Part shown: positions 5,436 to 5,969 of the stretch, piece by piece
Numbering within the stretch: position 1 is the stretch's first letter
How the letters are laid out: the number at the start of each line of letters is the position of its first letter
Assembly: GCA_964530225.1 (NCBI GenBank)
Contig: CAZHBA010000018.1
Coordinates: 1-5,969, forward strand
Source of the DNA: CAZHBA01 sp964530225
GTDB lineage: Bacteria > Pseudomonadota > Alphaproteobacteria > UBA6615
Direction of reading: 5' to 3'
Length of the DNA: 5,969 nucleotides
The notes under the pieces: generated by a model
Database searches by the model: none
What the model was told of the DNA's origin: nothing
What the model saw: the letters and a program-made list of their open reading frames with translations, nothing else
Program-made: the position numbers and the translations under genes

Positions 5436-5969
5436 TCAGGGGGATTCGTCGTTGGCCAGCGAGAGGTAGGTGCGGCGCACGTTGTATCTGTGGCGACCGG
5501 CGACGATGTCCGGGCGCGGGTGATCGGGCGGCGGTGCGAAGGCGTCGAACAACACCACACGCTCCTCGGTCTCTTCCAGACTTAGCCCCTCGCCGAGCGC
5601 CGCTTTCACCGCGTCGGTCAGCTCGCTAAAGTAAGTGATGTATCGGCCGATAATCGTCGCATCGGACATTGGTGCATGGCCGCTGACCAGGGTCTCGGGC
5701 GACAGCGTTTGGGTAAACTTCTCCAATGTCGCCAGATAGGTCGGTGCGTCGCTCTCCAGCGCCAGCCCGAAGAAGGCGCCGGCGGTCATGTTGCCGGTCC
5801 ACGCCGCCCGTGCTGCCGGCGCGTAGGTAATGGTGTCGCCGGGCGTATTGGCCGGCCCGAACCAGTACAACTCGACGGTTTGACCGCCGAGATCGATCGT
5901 TAGATGGTCGTCAAACACGATGTCGGGTCCGCGATAGCTGACACGATCGAAGATCGCCGGGTCGCCACC
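5436..5969 (-). CDS. Metallo-beta-lactamase-fold protein, C-terminal part (5' end off the right edge)
   Basis: The visible 177 residues are open at the right edge; the first codons visible read GGDPAIFDRVSYRGPDIVFD. The rest shows the second half of the MBL fold: strands DHLTIDLGG and QTVELYWF, the turn GPANTPGDT, the strand ITYAPAARAAWTGNMTA, a helix, and SGHAP. These correspond to the family's later metal motifs, usually GPAHTxGD, TGD and GH. In this copy the motif-3 His is Asn (codon 5849-5847) and the motif-4 Asp is Asn (codon 5792-5790). The last His is kept (codon 5678-5676). The HxHxDH motif lies beyond the window. MBL-fold enzymes hydrolyse lactones, thioesters or other esters, but with two ligands changed this one may bind metal differently or not hydrolyse at all. 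After the fold it ends in a C-terminal tail containing an APPPDHPRPD stretch. It is co-directional with the iron-sulfur gene 92 bases downstream. The fold call is good; the reaction is unknown. Confidence 0.8.
   Translation of the reverse strand, partial: GGDPAIFDRVSYRGPDIVFDDHLTIDLGGQTVELYWFGPANTPGDTITYAPAARAAWTGNMTAGAFFGLALESDAPTYLATLEKFTQTLSPETLVSGHAPMSDATIIGRYITYFSELTDAVKAALGEGLSLEETEERVVLFDAFAPPPDHPRPDIVAGRHRYNVRRTYLSLANDESP

Overview
This 5,969-base window is moderately GC-rich, densely coding bacterial DNA. Its mix of enzyme families suggests a metabolically versatile proteobacterium, perhaps an alphaproteobacterium. That placement is a guess from gene content and codon style, because no rRNA or tRNA is present. 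I see no mobile element, CRISPR array or RNA gene.

Layout: (1) Bases 1-346, minus strand, hold the start of a molybdopterin-binding subunit of the xanthine dehydrogenase / aldehyde oxidase family that runs off the left edge. It appears to begin at the C-terminal cofactor-binding half of the family, as in split large subunits. (2) Bases 347-574 are a divergent intergenic region, the longest non-coding stretch here (228 bases). (3) A plus-strand operon follows: an AMP-forming acyl-CoA synthetase (575-2092), then a MmgE/PrpD-family protein (2105-3460) 12 bases downstream. After a 133-base gap with two stem-loops comes a small DUF1330 protein (3594-3887). (4) The minus strand converges on this from the right. 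A metallo-beta-lactamase-fold protein, open at the right edge, is followed by an HdrC/HdrB-like iron-sulfur protein with CCG domains (3997-5343). The 109-base convergent gap contains a hairpin that may be a terminator.

Taken together the genes look like part of a catabolic cluster for an unidentified carboxylic acid. The ligase would make the CoA thioester, the molybdenum enzyme would hydroxylate, the MmgE/PrpD protein would dehydrate, isomerise or decarboxylate, the MBL protein would act as a hydrolase or lactonase, and the iron-sulfur protein would carry electrons. This pathway is inference; no substrate can be read from the sequence.

The recurring oddity is that several enzymes keep the fold signature but change expected ligands or catalytic residues. 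The MBL protein has Asn at two usual metal-ligand positions. The iron-sulfur protein has Ser in place of one cluster Cys and a degenerate second CCG domain. The MmgE/PrpD protein lacks two commonly conserved His. These may be features of known subclades, which I cannot test here.
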